Notes: generated from the letters alone by a model not told the origin. A stretch of 50,733 nt of DNA from Candidatus Paracaedibacteraceae bacterium (GCA_019459505.1 JAIBEV010000172.1:1-50733), one strand, 5' to 3'; positions 36,124-48,022 are shown, counted from the stretch's first letter. Numbers and translations: made by a program.

Positions 36124-36362
36124 TGTCAGAAAACTTAGCAAATTTATCATTTGAACAGGCTTTGCAAGAACTGGAAGCCTTAGTGCGGCGTTTGGAAGAA
36201 GGAAGATTACCATTAGAAGAAGCCATTAGTGCTTATGAGCGAGGAGTTGCTTTGCGATCCCATTGTCATGCTAAGCTGCAATCAGCAAAGCTAAGAGTGG
36301 ATCAGATTGTTCTAAAAACTAATGGGGAATCCTCACTCAAACCTTTTGATACGGCAAGCTAA
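36123..36362 (+). CDS. xseB: Exodeoxyribonuclease VII small subunit
   Basis: XseB pairs with XseA to degrade single-stranded DNA. The 79-residue protein shows the helical family pattern SFEQALQELEALVRRLEEGRLPLEEAISAYERGVALRSHC. Its ATG overlaps the hbd stop by one base (TAATG). xseA is not in the window. Confidence 0.93.
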   Translation: MSENLANLSFEQALQELEALVRRLEEGRLPLEEAISAYERGVALRSHCHAKLQSAKLRVDQIVLKTNGESSLKPFDTAS

Positions 36363-36412
36363 TCCAGAGTAGAGCCAGCTTAATAAGCTAAAATTAATAT
36401 TAAGAAATAATA

Positions 36413-37495
36413 ATGAAAAAAAAACTCTACCCTAATCCTGATGTGATTTTTTATCTTTCTGATGAAGGAATCGTTGCTGTTAATACTCTGACTAAAGAAG
36501 AATACGATCTGACGGATTCTTACTTTTCTCGGCTAAAGTTTTGGAATGGTCAGCGCAGTGATAAGATGAATACCATTGATGTAGATCTATTGGCGGGCAA
36601 CCTTGTTCTCGAATCTTTAGGAGGTCGTCCTGCATGGGGGGGGGATCGGTTGTCAGAGTTATGTCACACGGCAACTCGTAATCCAGCGATGATGGTACCT
36701 TCATTGCCCGAAGAGGAAGCCGCACGACAGTTTGTTGAAATGTCTCAATTAAAACAAAAAACACTAGAACGTTTTATTCCGCCTGCCATCAGCATTATTA
36801 AATTGCCGGAGCCGCATCTGAAGACGGTGCAAGAGATGAGTTTATTTGAAGCGTGTAAAAAGCGGAAAACATCGCGGAGTTTTAATGGGGCCTCGATCAC
36901 CTTATTGCAGCTCTCAGATTTATTATTTATGAGTTTTGGGTATATTCACGGTAAAGAATGGCAAGAAGTAGCTGCTGAGGATTTGAACACGGCTTCGGAG
37001 AGAAAATCTTCGCCGTCAGGTAGCGGAGTCCAAGCTTGTGATGCTTATCTCACTGTGGTGAATATTGAAGGCCTTGTACCCGGTTATTATCACTACCGTG
37101 CCGATGGTCATGAACTGGCGTTACTAAGTCCAGAGTGTGATGAAGCTGCTATTTCTCATAGTGTTTGTGATCAGTTTTGGGTAAAAGGGGCAGCATGCGG
37201 AATTTTCATAACGGTTGATATGCATCGAGTGTGGTATAAAAGCGAGCTGGCCCGCGCTTATGCCTATGTCTTTTTGGAAGCTGGCCATATTTCCCAAACA
37301 GCGCTGCTGAATGCCACAGCTTTAGGACTTAAGACCTGGCTATCGGGATCGATGCGCGATGAATTTGTTGCTCAAAAATTTGGTCTTGATGGGTGGCGCC
37401 ATTTTCCTGTCACGGCGGTTTTTGTCGGCCATGGAACAGATGAGGCTGTGCCTCAGAAAATAAGAGAAACTGCCCTTAAATTACGCCAACAGTAG
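36413..37495 (+). CDS. SagB/ThcOx-family nitroreductase-like dehydrogenase (orphan)
   Basis: SagB-type enzymes are FMN-dependent and dehydrogenate azoline rings to azoles in ribosomally made peptides (known). The 360-residue protein has an N-terminal ocin-type region (about 1-120), then the nitroreductase domain: KKRKTSRSFNGASITLLQLSDLLFMSFGY (about 150-180), SSPSGSGVQACDAYLTVVNIEGLVPGYYHY, and a C-terminal GHISQTALLNATALGLKTWLSGS. The SPSGSG-x-QACDAY block is the SagB hallmark in place of SPSAGAL. No YcaO cyclase or precursor peptide is seen nearby, so its substrate is unknown. Members of this family outside peptide clusters also exist. Confidence 0.8.
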   Translation: MKKKLYPNPDVIFYLSDEGIVAVNTLTKEEYDLTDSYFSRLKFWNGQRSDKMNTIDVDLLAGNLVLESLGGRPAWGGDRLSELCHTATRNPAMMVPSLPEEEAARQFVEMSQLKQKTLERFIPPAISIIKLPEPHLKTVQEMSLFEACKKRKTSRSFNGASITLLQLSDLLFMSFGYIHGKEWQEVAAEDLNTASERKSSPSGSGVQACDAYLTVVNIEGLVPGYYHYRADGHELALLSPECDEAAISHSVCDQFWVKGAACGIFITVDMHRVWYKSELARAYAYVFLEAGHISQTALLNATALGLKTWLSGSMRDEFVAQKFGLDGWRHFPVTAVFVGHGTDEAVPQKIRETALKLRQQ

Positions 37496-37526
37496 GGTTT
37501 AAAGCTGCTTGTAAAATGTTTATTTC

Positions 37527-37545
37527 CATGCAGGACGCCTGCATG
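37527..37545. other. Perfect hairpin before rodA
   Basis: CATGCAGG (37527-37534) and CCTGCATG (37538-37545) form eight pairs around ACG, ending six bases before the GTGAGG ribosome site of rodA. No T-tract follows, so it is more likely a leader structure than a terminator. Confidence 0.35.
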
Positions 37546-37558
37546 CTAAAGTGAGGCC

Positions 37559-38671
37559 ATGATTTCTATTTATTCTGTTTTTGATCGTCTTGGTGCGCTC
37601 AGTAAGATGCCGCTTGTGCTTATAACCCTGATTTCCTCCATCGGGTTTGCTATGCTGTACTCGGCTGCTGATGGCAGTTTTTCACCTTGGGCATATAAGC
37701 AAATGATCCGGTTTACTGTTGGCTTTGTTATTATGTTAGCCGTAGCATGTACTGATATCCGGATTTGGATGTCTCTCTCTTATCCTATTTATGGACTATC
37801 GTTGCTTTTGTTGATTGGTGTAGAGATGATGGGGTTTATTGGTATGGGAGCCCAACGCTGGATCGATTTATATGTGATTCAGTTGCAGCCATCAGAAATA
37901 ATGAAAATTGCCTTGATCTTAGCATTAGCGCGCTATTTCCATTTAACCTCCCTTGAAGATATCTTTAAGCTGAGGAATCTTCTAATCCCGTTGGCTTTGA
38001 TTATGGTTCCCACAGTGTTAGTGATGCGTCAACCTGACCTTGGAACAGCGATGATTCTCATGATGTCGGGGGCTGTTTTGTTTTTTGCGACCGGTGTTAA
38101 GCTTTGGAAATTTTTGGTGGCAGGTGGAAGTTTGGTGGCAGCAATTCCTCTGTTCTGGAGTATGCTGCACGATTACCAACGCAAGCGTGTGTTAATTTTT
38201 CTGAATCCAGAAAGCGATCCAATGAAATCAGGATACCACGTGACTCAGTCAAAAATTGCCTTAGGATCCGGTGGTTGGTTTGGGCAAGGATTTATGCAGG
38301 GAACTCAGAGCCATTTAAGTTTCTTACCAGAAAAGCAGACCGATTTTATCTTTACGATGTTTAGTGAAGAGTTTGGATTTCTTGGGGGATGTGTATTGGT
38401 AGCCCTTTTTATTATGCTGCTAAGTTATGGCTTTCGAATTGCCTTAGATAGCCGCATGCATTATGCACGTCTGGTAGCGCTGGGAATTAATTCGATTTTC
38501 TTCTTATACGCCTTTATTAATATGTCGATGGTAATGGGGATGCTGCCTGTCGTTGGCGTGCCCTTGCCGTTGGTCTCTTATGGTGGCACAGCTCTCTTGA
38601 CATTGCTGATGGGACAGGGGTTAATTTTTTCTGCTAGTCTTTATAATGAAGCACGGACAGGTCGATTCTGA
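37559..38671 (+). CDS. rodA: Rod shape-determining peptidoglycan polymerase RodA
   Basis: RodA is a SEDS-family glycosyltransferase that polymerises peptidoglycan for elongation. The 370-residue protein has about ten membrane helices, the GAQRWIDL-motif loop (residues about 98-105; GMGAQRWIDLYVIQLQPSEIMKI), the RQPDLGTAMI motif carrying the catalytic Asp, the QSKIALGSGGWFGQGFMQGTQSHLSFLPEKQTDFIFTMFSEEFGF block, and the VVGVPLPLVSYGGTALL end. The partner mrdA is not adjacent. Its stop overlaps the truB start by one base. Confidence 0.95.
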   Translation: MISIYSVFDRLGALSKMPLVLITLISSIGFAMLYSAADGSFSPWAYKQMIRFTVGFVIMLAVACTDIRIWMSLSYPIYGLSLLLLIGVEMMGFIGMGAQRWIDLYVIQLQPSEIMKIALILALARYFHLTSLEDIFKLRNLLIPLALIMVPTVLVMRQPDLGTAMILMMSGAVLFFATGVKLWKFLVAGGSLVAAIPLFWSMLHDYQRKRVLIFLNPESDPMKSGYHVTQSKIALGSGGWFGQGFMQGTQSHLSFLPEKQTDFIFTMFSEEFGFLGGCVLVALFIMLLSYGFRIALDSRMHYARLVALGINSIFFLYAFINMSMVMGMLPVVGVPLPLVSYGGTALLTLLMGQGLIFSASLYNEARTGRF

Positions 38672-39537
38672 TGACAAGTGGATGGATTATTTTAGACAAA
38701 CCTGAAGGGTTAACGTCGACTAAAGCGGGCAGCATTGTAAAACGCCTCTTTAAACAAAAGAAATTAGGGCATGCGGGTACCTTAGATCCATTTGCCTCCG
38801 GTGTGTTACCCTTAGCTTTAGGAGAAGCCACTAAGGTTATGCCCTATGTGGTCAGTGATATCAAAGAATATGAATTTGAAATTACCTTTGGTGAAGAGCG
38901 CGATTCAGGTGATTTAGAAGGGGCTGTTACAGCGACAACGGAGCAAAAACCAACTGAAGAGCAGCTTCGAGCTATCATTCCAAATTTTATTGGTACCATT
39001 ACGCAGATTCCACCAATGTATTCAGCTCTTTGGATCAACGGTCAGCGAGCCTATGAGCTGGCACGTCGGGGAGAGACGGTCGATATGAAAGCCCGTCAAG
39101 TCCTGATTCAAGACTTGGTGCTCTTATCCTTTTCGGGGAAAACGGCTGTATGGCGTGTGGTGTGCGGAACGGGAACCTATGTAAGATCCTTGGGACAGGA
39201 TTTGGCAAGGGCGGTGGGCTCGCTGGGATATTTGTCCAAGCTACGCCGAACGCGAGTCGGAAAATTTTCATTGCAAGATGCGGTAAATATAGATACTTTA
39301 AAAAACAACGCCCTTTCACTGATAGGGCGTGATTGGTTGTTGCCCATTAGGGTCGTACTGGACGACATCCCGGCGATTCCTGTATCGGCGCAACAGGCGG
39401 TGCATTTGCGCCATGGGCGGTCCATAGAGTGTCCTGGGTATGAGGGAACGGTTCTTATTCTCTCAGATGATCAGGAACTTGCTTTATGTAAAGCCGATGG
39501 TCAGCAGTTACATCCCACAAGAGTGTTCAATTTATAA
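38671..39537 (+). CDS. truB: tRNA pseudouridine(55) synthase TruB
   Basis: TruB makes pseudouridine 55 in the T-loop of tRNAs. The 288-residue protein has GWIILDKPEGLTSTKA, then GHAGTLDPFASGVLPLALGEATK with the catalytic Asp in GTLDP. Additional blocks: PPMYSALWINGQRAYELAR and GTYVRSLGQDLA. The gene overlaps the rodA stop by one base and precedes rpsO by 15 bases, so rodA-truB-rpsO may be one transcript. Confidence 0.96.
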   Translation: MTSGWIILDKPEGLTSTKAGSIVKRLFKQKKLGHAGTLDPFASGVLPLALGEATKVMPYVVSDIKEYEFEITFGEERDSGDLEGAVTATTEQKPTEEQLRAIIPNFIGTITQIPPMYSALWINGQRAYELARRGETVDMKARQVLIQDLVLLSFSGKTAVWRVVCGTGTYVRSLGQDLARAVGSLGYLSKLRRTRVGKFSLQDAVNIDTLKNNALSLIGRDWLLPIRVVLDDIPAIPVSAQQAVHLRHGRSIECPGYEGTVLILSDDQELALCKADGQQLHPTRVFNL

Positions 39538-39552
39538 GATAAGGAAAAAACG

Positions 39553-39822
39553 ATGTCGATTACAGCAGAACGCAAATTAGAAGTTGTTAAAGAATTTGCA
39601 ACAAAACCGGGGGATACTGGTTCTCCTGAAGTTCAGGTTGCTATTTTAACAGAACGCATTCGCAATCTAACAGATCACATGTCTGATCATAAGAAAGACT
39701 TCCATTCTCGTCGTGGACTGTTGATTATGGTTGGTCAACGCCGTCGTCTTCTTGACTATGTTAAGAAGAAAAACGAAGCACGTTATCAAGATTTGATTAA
39801 ACGTTTAGGTCTCCGTCGCTAA
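39553..39822 (+). CDS. rpsO: 30S ribosomal protein S15
   Basis: S15 binds 16S rRNA early in small-subunit assembly. The 89-residue protein is standard: REF-type N-terminus ([32 protein letters not shown]), the conserved [28 protein letters not shown] motif. It precedes pnp, as in many bacteria, but a strong terminator lies between them. Confidence 0.98.
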   Translation: MSITAERKLEVVKEFATKPGDTGSPEVQVAILTERIRNLTDHMSDHKKDFHSRRGLLIMVGQRRRLLDYVKKKNEARYQDLIKRLGLRR

Positions 39823-39905
39823 TGGAGCAGACCAACCGTCTCAATCAAAATTATTCCAAATTGTCTCAATCCTGGGGTTGGAACAAAAGAGGACAATAAT
39901 ATATC

Positions 39906-39940
39906 GGGGAGTTCTATATCCATAGAACTCCCCTTTGTTG
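39906..39940 (+). terminator. Strong intrinsic terminator after rpsO
   Basis: GGGGAGTTCTAT (39906-39917) pairs perfectly with ATAGAACTCCCC (39922-39933), loop ATCC, followed by TTTGTTGT. The 12-pair stem ends the truB-rpsO message about 85 bases after rpsO. pnp must then have its own promoter or depend on read-through. Confidence 0.85.
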
Positions 39941-40053
39941 TATAAGATGGGGTATAACAGCGGGAACGCAGCGATAGAAAGTGACTAATAATCCTTTCTC
40001 TCCCTACGTTTCCACCTAAGAATCCCCTGTAATTTGTTATTAAGGAAATATAT

Positions 40054-42207
<2,154 letters not shown>

Positions 42208-42229
42208 CGTCATTTAAGATTTTGCTATT

Positions 42230-42264
42230 AAAATGGCTGCCCTTTATAGAGCAGCCATTTTTTA
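42230..42264 (+). terminator. Intrinsic terminator after pnp
   Basis: AAAATGGCTGC (42230-42240) pairs with GCAGCCATTTT (42251-42261), giving an eleven-pair stem with a ten-base loop, followed by TTTAT. It stands 23 bases after the pnp stop. Confidence 0.88.
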
Positions 42265-42367
42265 TGAGGGGCTGAAAGTTTTAGAGGCAGACTTTTCTAT
42301 ACCTCAACCTATAATTAATCAATTTAATTAAGGTTTGGGAATAGAGGAAAGAGTACTGTAAGGGAGA

Positions 42368-43105
42368 TTATTGGTTATCCAAAAGGTAGCGGCTATGTGC
42401 TTTCCAAATACAGTCCACAACAAAAGTGCTAGCTGTTTTGCTAAAGTTATAACTTTCTCCCAGGTCTGCCAATAATTTTTTTAATTTATCTATGCTTTCT
42501 ACTGAATAAGATGAAATTTCAGTACTAAAGAATTGTGGAAAAGTATTTAAGATTATATTTAAAAAGAAGGGGATTAAATCTTCTGCTTTAAGAGGTTTTG
42601 TCCATTGATAGGAAGGATAAGTAAGACGGTTAGCGGCTTTAATTAATCTTAAAGTAGAAGCTATTAAGTCTTCCTGTTTTTTCTGTTTCGCTTCGTAGTA
42701 AAATTTATCCAAAGTTGATTGTGTGAGTTTTAAGTTAAGAGTAGAACGTACTATTTCCCATTCTGCAGTTTCTAGAATAGTGAGCTTAGCTTTCACAAAA
42801 TGAGACATTATTTCCTCTTTTGCGATGTCTTCCATACAATGTTGTTTACCCCAGGGGTTCATATGCCTCTTGTTTAGACAATCTTCCCTAGGCCTAAACT
42901 GTATTGTAAAAAAATCTGAGATAAGATCAGTGCTTTTCCGTTGCAGATTGTCAAAATTATCCGAATAGTTAAAATTAGAGGAGTAAGGAGATAAAGTTGA
43001 AAGCGGCTTTCTTCCATTTATCATGCTTTCATTTTTACTATCCTGAGCATAAGAAACTGATATCGCGACTAAATATAGTCTTAGAGATTTATATAATAAC
43101 TTCAT
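42368..43105 (-). CDS. Secreted protein of unknown function
   Basis: The gene is not recognised. The 245-residue product has a Sec signal ending at SVSYA (about residue 20), a Ser/Asn-rich linker and a mainly helical body (TILETAEWEIVRSTLNLKLTQSTL; YYEAKQKKQEDLIAS). Three Cys (about 78, 90 and 233) could form disulphides. GGAAAG precedes the ATG. It stands alone between pnp and fumC, and resembles the other secreted proteins here only in having a signal and no known domain. Confidence 0.65.
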   Translation of the reverse strand: MKLLYKSLRLYLVAISVSYAQDSKNESMINGRKPLSTLSPYSSNFNYSDNFDNLQRKSTDLISDFFTIQFRPREDCLNKRHMNPWGKQHCMEDIAKEEIMSHFVKAKLTILETAEWEIVRSTLNLKLTQSTLDKFYYEAKQKKQEDLIASTLRLIKAANRLTYPSYQWTKPLKAEDLIPFFLNIILNTFPQFFSTEISSYSVESIDKLKKLLADLGESYNFSKTASTFVVDCIWKAHSRYLLDNQ

Positions 43106-43205
43106 TAATTTCTTTCCATTTATTTAGTTTTCCGAATTCTTAATTTGCTAAAATAAACGACCGAACCACAGAAAAGCAAGAATAAATAAAACCTTTAGGA
43201 GGTCT

Positions 43206-43286
43206 TTAATCTTTAGAATGAACTGGAATGGGATGGGGAGCTTTATCTTTTTGAGAGAAATAAAGCCCCTTAAAAAAATCGTACAT
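43206..43286 (-). CDS. Possible 26-residue mini-ORF after fumC
   Basis: The minus strand reads MYDFFKGLYFSQKDKAPHPI and a few more residues to TAA. It lies in frame with fumC after the TAG stop (nine bases between), with no ribosome site (the upstream is CCTCCT). It may be a chance frame or an extension made by stop-codon read-through. Confidence 0.2.
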   Translation of the reverse strand: MYDFFKGLYFSQKDKAPHPIPVHSKD

Positions 43287-43295
43287 CAGGAGGTT

Positions 43296-44678
43296 CTAGT
43301 TTGAGCCCAACATTTTTTCAGGAATAACATGTTTGGCAAAGTCGGCTTTGCTCAGTAATCCTAACGATTCTGCAGCTTCTGCCAGCGTTATATCCTCTTG
43401 CAGGGCTTTTTTGGCTACTTTGGCCGCATTATCATAACCGATGAGTGGATTAAGGGCTGTGACTAACATCAATGACTTATCCAAGTTTTGTTGTAATTTT
43501 AGGGGATTTGCTTGAATGCCTTGCAGGCATTTATCAACAAAACTATCACAACAATCCGCGAGCAGGTCGATGGAATGCAAGACATTTGTAACGATAACTG
43601 GTTTAAACACGTTTAATTCAAAGTGCCCTTGACTTCCTGCAACGGTTACGGTGACATGATTGCCCATAACCTGGCAGCATACCATGGTCATGGTCTCGGC
43701 TTGAGTAGGGTTAACTTTGCCGGGCATAATGGAAGACCCTGGCTCATTTTCTGGCAATTCAATTTCACCTAATCCGCAACGCGGGCCTGACCCCAACCAG
43801 CGAATGTCGTTGGCAATTTTCATACAGCTGGTTGCGAGCACATTCAGGACACCTGAGAAATCCACCAAAGCATCGTGACTGGCGAGCGCTTCAAATTTAT
43901 TTAGCGCCGTTCTAAAGGGTAAGCGTGTGAAGTGGGACACACTCTCAGCAAAGGCTTCAGCAAAGCCAGCCGGGCAATTGATGCCAGTTCCTACAGCTGT
44001 TCCTCCTTGAGCTAATGCATATATACCATCGAGAGCTCTCTCCAAACGATTAAGGCCAAGCTCAATCTGGGTTGCATATCCTGAAAACTCTTGGCCCAGC
44101 GTCACCGGTGTCGCATCTTGCAGGTGCGTGCGTCCTATTTTGATCAGTGTTGAAAATTCTTTGGATTTTGCTTCCAAGGCTTGATGAAATTTACGGAGAG
44201 CTGGCAATAGTTTTTTATGAGTTTCCGTCGCCACAGCAATATGCATGACGGTAGGAAACGTATCATTAGATGACTGTCCATAATTAACATGATCATTGGG
44301 ATGAACCGGCTTCTTGAGACCAATTGGATGGCCTAAAATCTCACAGGCACGGTTGCCAATCACTTCATTGGCATTCATATTCGATTGTGTGCCTGATCCT
44401 GTTTGCCAAACAACTAAGGGAAAGTGATCATCCCATTGACCGTCAATCACTTCTTCGGCTGCTTGAATGATGGCATCAGCCAAAGGGGCCTCCAGCATGC
44501 CGAGTTTTTGGTTGGTTAAGGCAGCACAGCGTTTTTGAATGCCTAGAGATCTGATAATGCCTAAAGGCATGCGTTGATTGCCGATGCAGAAATTTTGACG
44601 CGATCGTTCTGTTTGGGCTCCCCAATATTTACCTTCTGGAATGTCGACTTCGCCCATAGAATCTGTTTCTTTACGCAT
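43296..44678 (-). CDS. fumC: Class II fumarate hydratase
   Basis: FumC interconverts fumarate and malate in the TCA cycle without an Fe-S cluster. The 460-residue protein starts with the [26 protein letters not shown] region, then has the [14 protein letters not shown] active-site segment, [11 protein letters not shown], and the superfamily signature [19 protein letters not shown] precedes the ATG. It is a single gene with no obvious operon partner on its strand. Confidence 0.97.
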   Translation of the reverse strand: MRKETDSMGEVDIPEGKYWGAQTERSRQNFCIGNQRMPLGIIRSLGIQKRCAALTNQKLGMLEAPLADAIIQAAEEVIDGQWDDHFPLVVWQTGSGTQSNMNANEVIGNRACEILGHPIGLKKPVHPNDHVNYGQSSNDTFPTVMHIAVATETHKKLLPALRKFHQALEAKSKEFSTLIKIGRTHLQDATPVTLGQEFSGYATQIELGLNRLERALDGIYALAQGGTAVGTGINCPAGFAEAFAESVSHFTRLPFRTALNKFEALASHDALVDFSGVLNVLATSCMKIANDIRWLGSGPRCGLGEIELPENEPGSSIMPGKVNPTQAETMTMVCCQVMGNHVTVTVAGSQGHFELNVFKPVIVTNVLHSIDLLADCCDSFVDKCLQGIQANPLKLQQNLDKSLMLVTALNPLIGYDNAAKVAKKALQEDITLAEAAESLGLLSKADFAKHVIPEKMLGSN

Positions 44679-44824
44679 TCTCTTATCTCTCCTTTAAACG
44701 TAGCTATATAAATAGTCCTCCACTTGAGATGAAAAAACAATCCATGTTAATAATTTCTTACAAACTTTATTCTATGCAATTGCAGTTGACGACAGTTGAC
44801 TATAAATGACTTGGAGGTATTTAT

Positions 44825-45280
44825 ATGGCCGATTCCTTAACTCAGTTAGAGACTTATTTGTATGAACATATTCCTCTCTCGGTGGCGCTGGGTGTGAAAG
44901 CCGTCGAAGCATCTTGTCATCAAGTTGTGTTGACTGCCCCCATGACCCCCAATATTAATCATAAGCAGACCGCTTTTGGCGGTAGTTTACATGCAGTTGC
45001 CACCTTGGCATGTTGGTCATTAATGTATCTTAATCTCAAAGAGTTTCCACACTTTACTGACATTGTAATTTCTAAAAGTGAAGTCAATTATATCTGTCCA
45101 GTGACAACTGATTTTACGGTCGAATGTAGCATTGAGAATCAGTCTGATTGGCTGAAAGTTGAGTCTATACTGTATAAAAAAGGGATAGGCCGTTTGCGAC
45201 TGAATGCTAAAATTTATCAAGATGGTAAATTAGCTGTGGATTACTGGGGAGAGTTTGTGGCAATTCGCAGAAAGAAATAA
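44825..45280 (+). CDS. YiiD_C-type hotdog-fold thioesterase
   Basis: The product is probably an acyl-CoA or acyl-carrier-protein thioesterase. The 151-residue protein matches the YiiD C-terminal thioesterase family: HIPLSVALGVKAVEA, VVLTAPMTPNINHKQTAFGGSLHAVATLACWSLMYLNL (NHKQTAFGG is the fold hallmark), and DIVISKSEVNYICPVTTDF. CTTGGAGG lies eight bases before the ATG. It is divergent from fumC. Substrate is not determined by sequence. Confidence 0.85.
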   Translation: MADSLTQLETYLYEHIPLSVALGVKAVEASCHQVVLTAPMTPNINHKQTAFGGSLHAVATLACWSLMYLNLKEFPHFTDIVISKSEVNYICPVTTDFTVECSIENQSDWLKVESILYKKGIGRLRLNAKIYQDGKLAVDYWGEFVAIRRKK

Positions 45281-45340
45281 TCTCATTGTTCTGTCCTTAT
45301 AGTTACCCCCAGGCCTTATACGAGGAATAAAATACAAACT

Positions 45341-48022
45341 TTAGAATGTCCACATAATCTGAGCCATGGTTTGGTGATAGCGCTGAGTAGAACCGACCTC
45401 GCCTTCATAGGCCATGCTAATATGAGTATTGTTAAAGATAGAAACGGTGGCTCCAATACTTGGGTTCGCTAGCCAGCGATGTTTGTTCTTAGTCACCACC
45501 ACAAACTGTCCGCCTTGGTTAATTAAAGACGCTGTTACTGTTTGTTTTTTATGGCGGGCCTTGCGGTAAGTCAATCCCAACTTGGCAAAGGTGTAGAAGG
45601 GAGTCCCCTCATTCCATTTCCAGAAATTGGTTAGCTGAGCACCGGCTTTTCCTTGCCATGTCGTATTGTGACGTCGGCGAACAGCAAGATTTTGAACACC
45701 AGGCCCCGTTTCATTATATTTGTTTTCTTGAAGGTATAAGACACCGCCACTGATATAAGGCGTGAGTGTAAGATCCTTCTTAAGACCCATATTTCGTCCG
45801 ATTTCTACTAAACCACTCATATGATTGCCTGTATGTTTTTGATGGGCAATCGCAGGAATAATGGTCATCACACGATCGCCCTTAAAGCGATGATGACCAT
45901 AATAGACCGCCCCCTTTATATAATCGGCAGCGTTAGATTCTCCCAAAACATATAGGCCAATACGTGCTGAATTTTTGTTTCCTTTATCACCACCAACTTT
46001 CATTTTATAGGTACTATAGCCATATCCACTGATTAGCCCCAGTTTTAATTTAGAGGATAGGGCATAATCGATCCCAATATTGGTATCATAAGTCGTTCCA
46101 TCCAATCCTTGTACGGATAGTCTAGATGGATCAGCAATATTAGCTTGACTCAACTGACTGACAGTTCCTTGAATCCATAGGCGTGCCTTTTCGCTCAGGT
46201 TAACCTGAGCCGATGTCGGGAAATGTTTGGCGGCAGTATCTTCGCTGAGGCCAAATCCGAGTTTTTTATGGTTAAGTTTAGAGGCAAAGAGCTGGGCAAA
46301 GCTTTGCTTAAAACGGGTAAGATTCGACATTAATTGTCCTGCCGCTTCTCCCATGCTTTTGAGCAATTGATCCCTATGGAGCCATGTGAAGGGAGCATCC
46401 ATATGGCCCAGTTCTGCATTAGCAGTCATATCGGATACCTGGGTGCTAGCAGCGGGACTAAGCTGATTAAAGGCTTGCTTTAACTGAGAAGTTGTTAAAG
46501 GATTTAATTGATTAATTAAAGCTTGCGATCCATTACTATTGACATAAGAAGCCACCTGACCAGGATTGCCTATGCTGATTACTGGCTCAGATTTTTTTAA
46601 TGGAAGAAGATGCACATAAGCATGATGAGTATCATAAGTCACAGTATAGGTAAAGAGAGGCGATGTCCCTGTAACGGCTGCAAAAGGACCAGTTAAAGCT
46701 GTTGAGCTTAAGATGGTGTATGTATAAGTTTGTCCTGCACCATAATTTCCAGCTAATGGAATAACGTTGAGCGTCCCATTTGTAATATTGGCTGGGCCGT
46801 TGATATTGATGAAGTCATTATCTGTTCCGGGTGTAGGAGTGGTTGCCGCTTGCACTTCACAATTATAAATTCCATGTTGTATATAAGAGCTGTTAACGTT
46901 AATGGTGCCAAGCCCATCGCCCGGGACTATAAAGCCCCCTGAATTAATGGTCAATGCCCCTACAGTGCCTGTGCCACTGATGGTGGCTCCTGAATTAATG
47001 GTTGTTAAAGATGAACTTGAGATTGAGCCGGTTACCTTTAATGTTCCATCATTAACAGTTGTTGGTCCACCATAGGTATTGCTCCTAGATAAGGTAAGGG
47101 TACCTGTACCGGATTTGGTAAGGCTACCATTCCCCGATATGATATCTGTATAAGAACTATCGTCCGATCGATTGAATGTTAAGGATCCCTGATTGGTTAT
47201 GTTGCCACTTAACGTTCCTGAATTTCCACCTGTACCAATATTTACAGTTGCCCCAATATTGTTCGTCAAGGTGCCAGTATTTTCAAGAGTACCGGTATTG
47301 TTCAGGGTGCCCCGATTGGTGAAGAAGTTGTTGTTCCTCAGGGTGCCACTGTTGTCTAGAGTGCCCAGATTGTTGTTGTTTAGTTGATTGTTATTCTCCA
47401 GAGTACTATTGTTCGTCACGGTACCACTGTTGTTTAGAATGCCATTGTTGGTCACAATATTATTATTGTTCAGGGTGCCTTGGACAGTATTTTCCAAAGT
47501 ACCATTGTTATCTAATATGCCGTCATTCATTAGGGCAGCATTATTGTTCAGGGTGCCCGTGACGGTGTTGTTCAGGGTGCCCTCGTTCGTCAGCGTGCCC
47601 ATGCTGTTATGTAGGGAGGCGTTATTGTCCAGGGTGCCGCTGGCGGTGTTGGTTAGGGTGCCGGAATTGAATAGACTGCCATCGTTTGTCAGAGTATCAG
47701 TGTTGTTCAGCTCGTCACTGTTGCTCAGGCTACCGCCGGCAGCAATTGTTCCTCCAGAGAAATCCCCCGCAGGATAGTCTCCCGGGATATTTTGTGATGC
47801 CCCATTAGGAACATTTATTTGTGTTGTATTACCGAAGGAAAAAGATAGGCAGAATAGCATAGTTATATACGCAATCCTGTAGTAAGCGTTGATCCAATTT
47901 TTGGAGGCAGAACAATTAGAATTAGCCTTACACATAAAATTAGTTTTAGATTTAAATCGAGATAAACGATGCGGGCGTTGGAATAGGGATAACGTGTTTT
48001 TTAGTAAATTGTACAGGGTCAT
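45341..48022 (-). CDS. Type V autotransporter with Asn-rich repeats
   Basis: This is a self-exporting surface protein. The 893-residue protein has an unusually long N-terminal signal region (hydrophobic core about 50-65, FCLSFSFG), then about 160 residues of degenerate repeats of the type GTLNNSGTLTNN (100-260), a PATR-type passenger repeat (GNGSLTKSGTGTLTLSRSNTYGGPTTV, 298-323), and a C-terminal beta-barrel (about 615-893) ending WTF, the outer-membrane recognition signature. The DNA of the repeats is itself repetitive (GTTCAGGGTGCC-like units), so length may vary. Adhesion is a usual function of such proteins (inference). Confidence 0.88.
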   Translation of the reverse strand: MTLYNLLKNTLSLFQRPHRLSRFKSKTNFMCKANSNCSASKNWINAYYRIAYITMLFCLSFSFGNTTQINVPNGASQNIPGDYPAGDFSGGTIAAGGSLSNSDELNNTDTLTNDGSLFNSGTLTNTASGTLDNNASLHNSMGTLTNEGTLNNTVTGTLNNNAALMNDGILDNNGTLENTVQGTLNNNNIVTNNGILNNSGTVTNNSTLENNNQLNNNNLGTLDNSGTLRNNNFFTNRGTLNNTGTLENTGTLTNNIGATVNIGTGGNSGTLSGNITNQGSLTFNRSDDSSYTDIISGNGSLTKSGTGTLTLSRSNTYGGPTTVNDGTLKVTGSISSSSLTTINSGATISGTGTVGALTINSGGFIVPGDGLGTINVNSSYIQHGIYNCEVQAATTPTPGTDNDFININGPANITNGTLNVIPLAGNYGAGQTYTYTILSSTALTGPFAAVTGTSPLFTYTVTYDTHHAYVHLLPLKKSEPVISIGNPGQVASYVNSNGSQALINQLNPLTTSQLKQAFNQLSPAASTQVSDMTANAELGHMDAPFTWLHRDQLLKSMGEAAGQLMSNLTRFKQSFAQLFASKLNHKKLGFGLSEDTAAKHFPTSAQVNLSEKARLWIQGTVSQLSQANIADPSRLSVQGLDGTTYDTNIGIDYALSSKLKLGLISGYGYSTYKMKVGGDKGNKNSARIGLYVLGESNAADYIKGAVYYGHHRFKGDRVMTIIPAIAHQKHTGNHMSGLVEIGRNMGLKKDLTLTPYISGGVLYLQENKYNETGPGVQNLAVRRRHNTTWQGKAGAQLTNFWKWNEGTPFYTFAKLGLTYRKARHKKQTVTASLINQGGQFVVVTKNKHRWLANPSIGATVSIFNNTHISMAYEGEVGSTQRYHQTMAQIMWTF

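Noticed and set aside
44770-44800. TTGAC repeats as a promoter for the thioesterase gene
   Set aside because: Two TTGAC copies occur, but neither is at a proper distance from the TATAAA-like box.
47388-47777. 129-residue frame on the plus strand in the autotransporter repeats
   Set aside because: It is antisense to the Asn-rich repeat region and arises from its codon bias.
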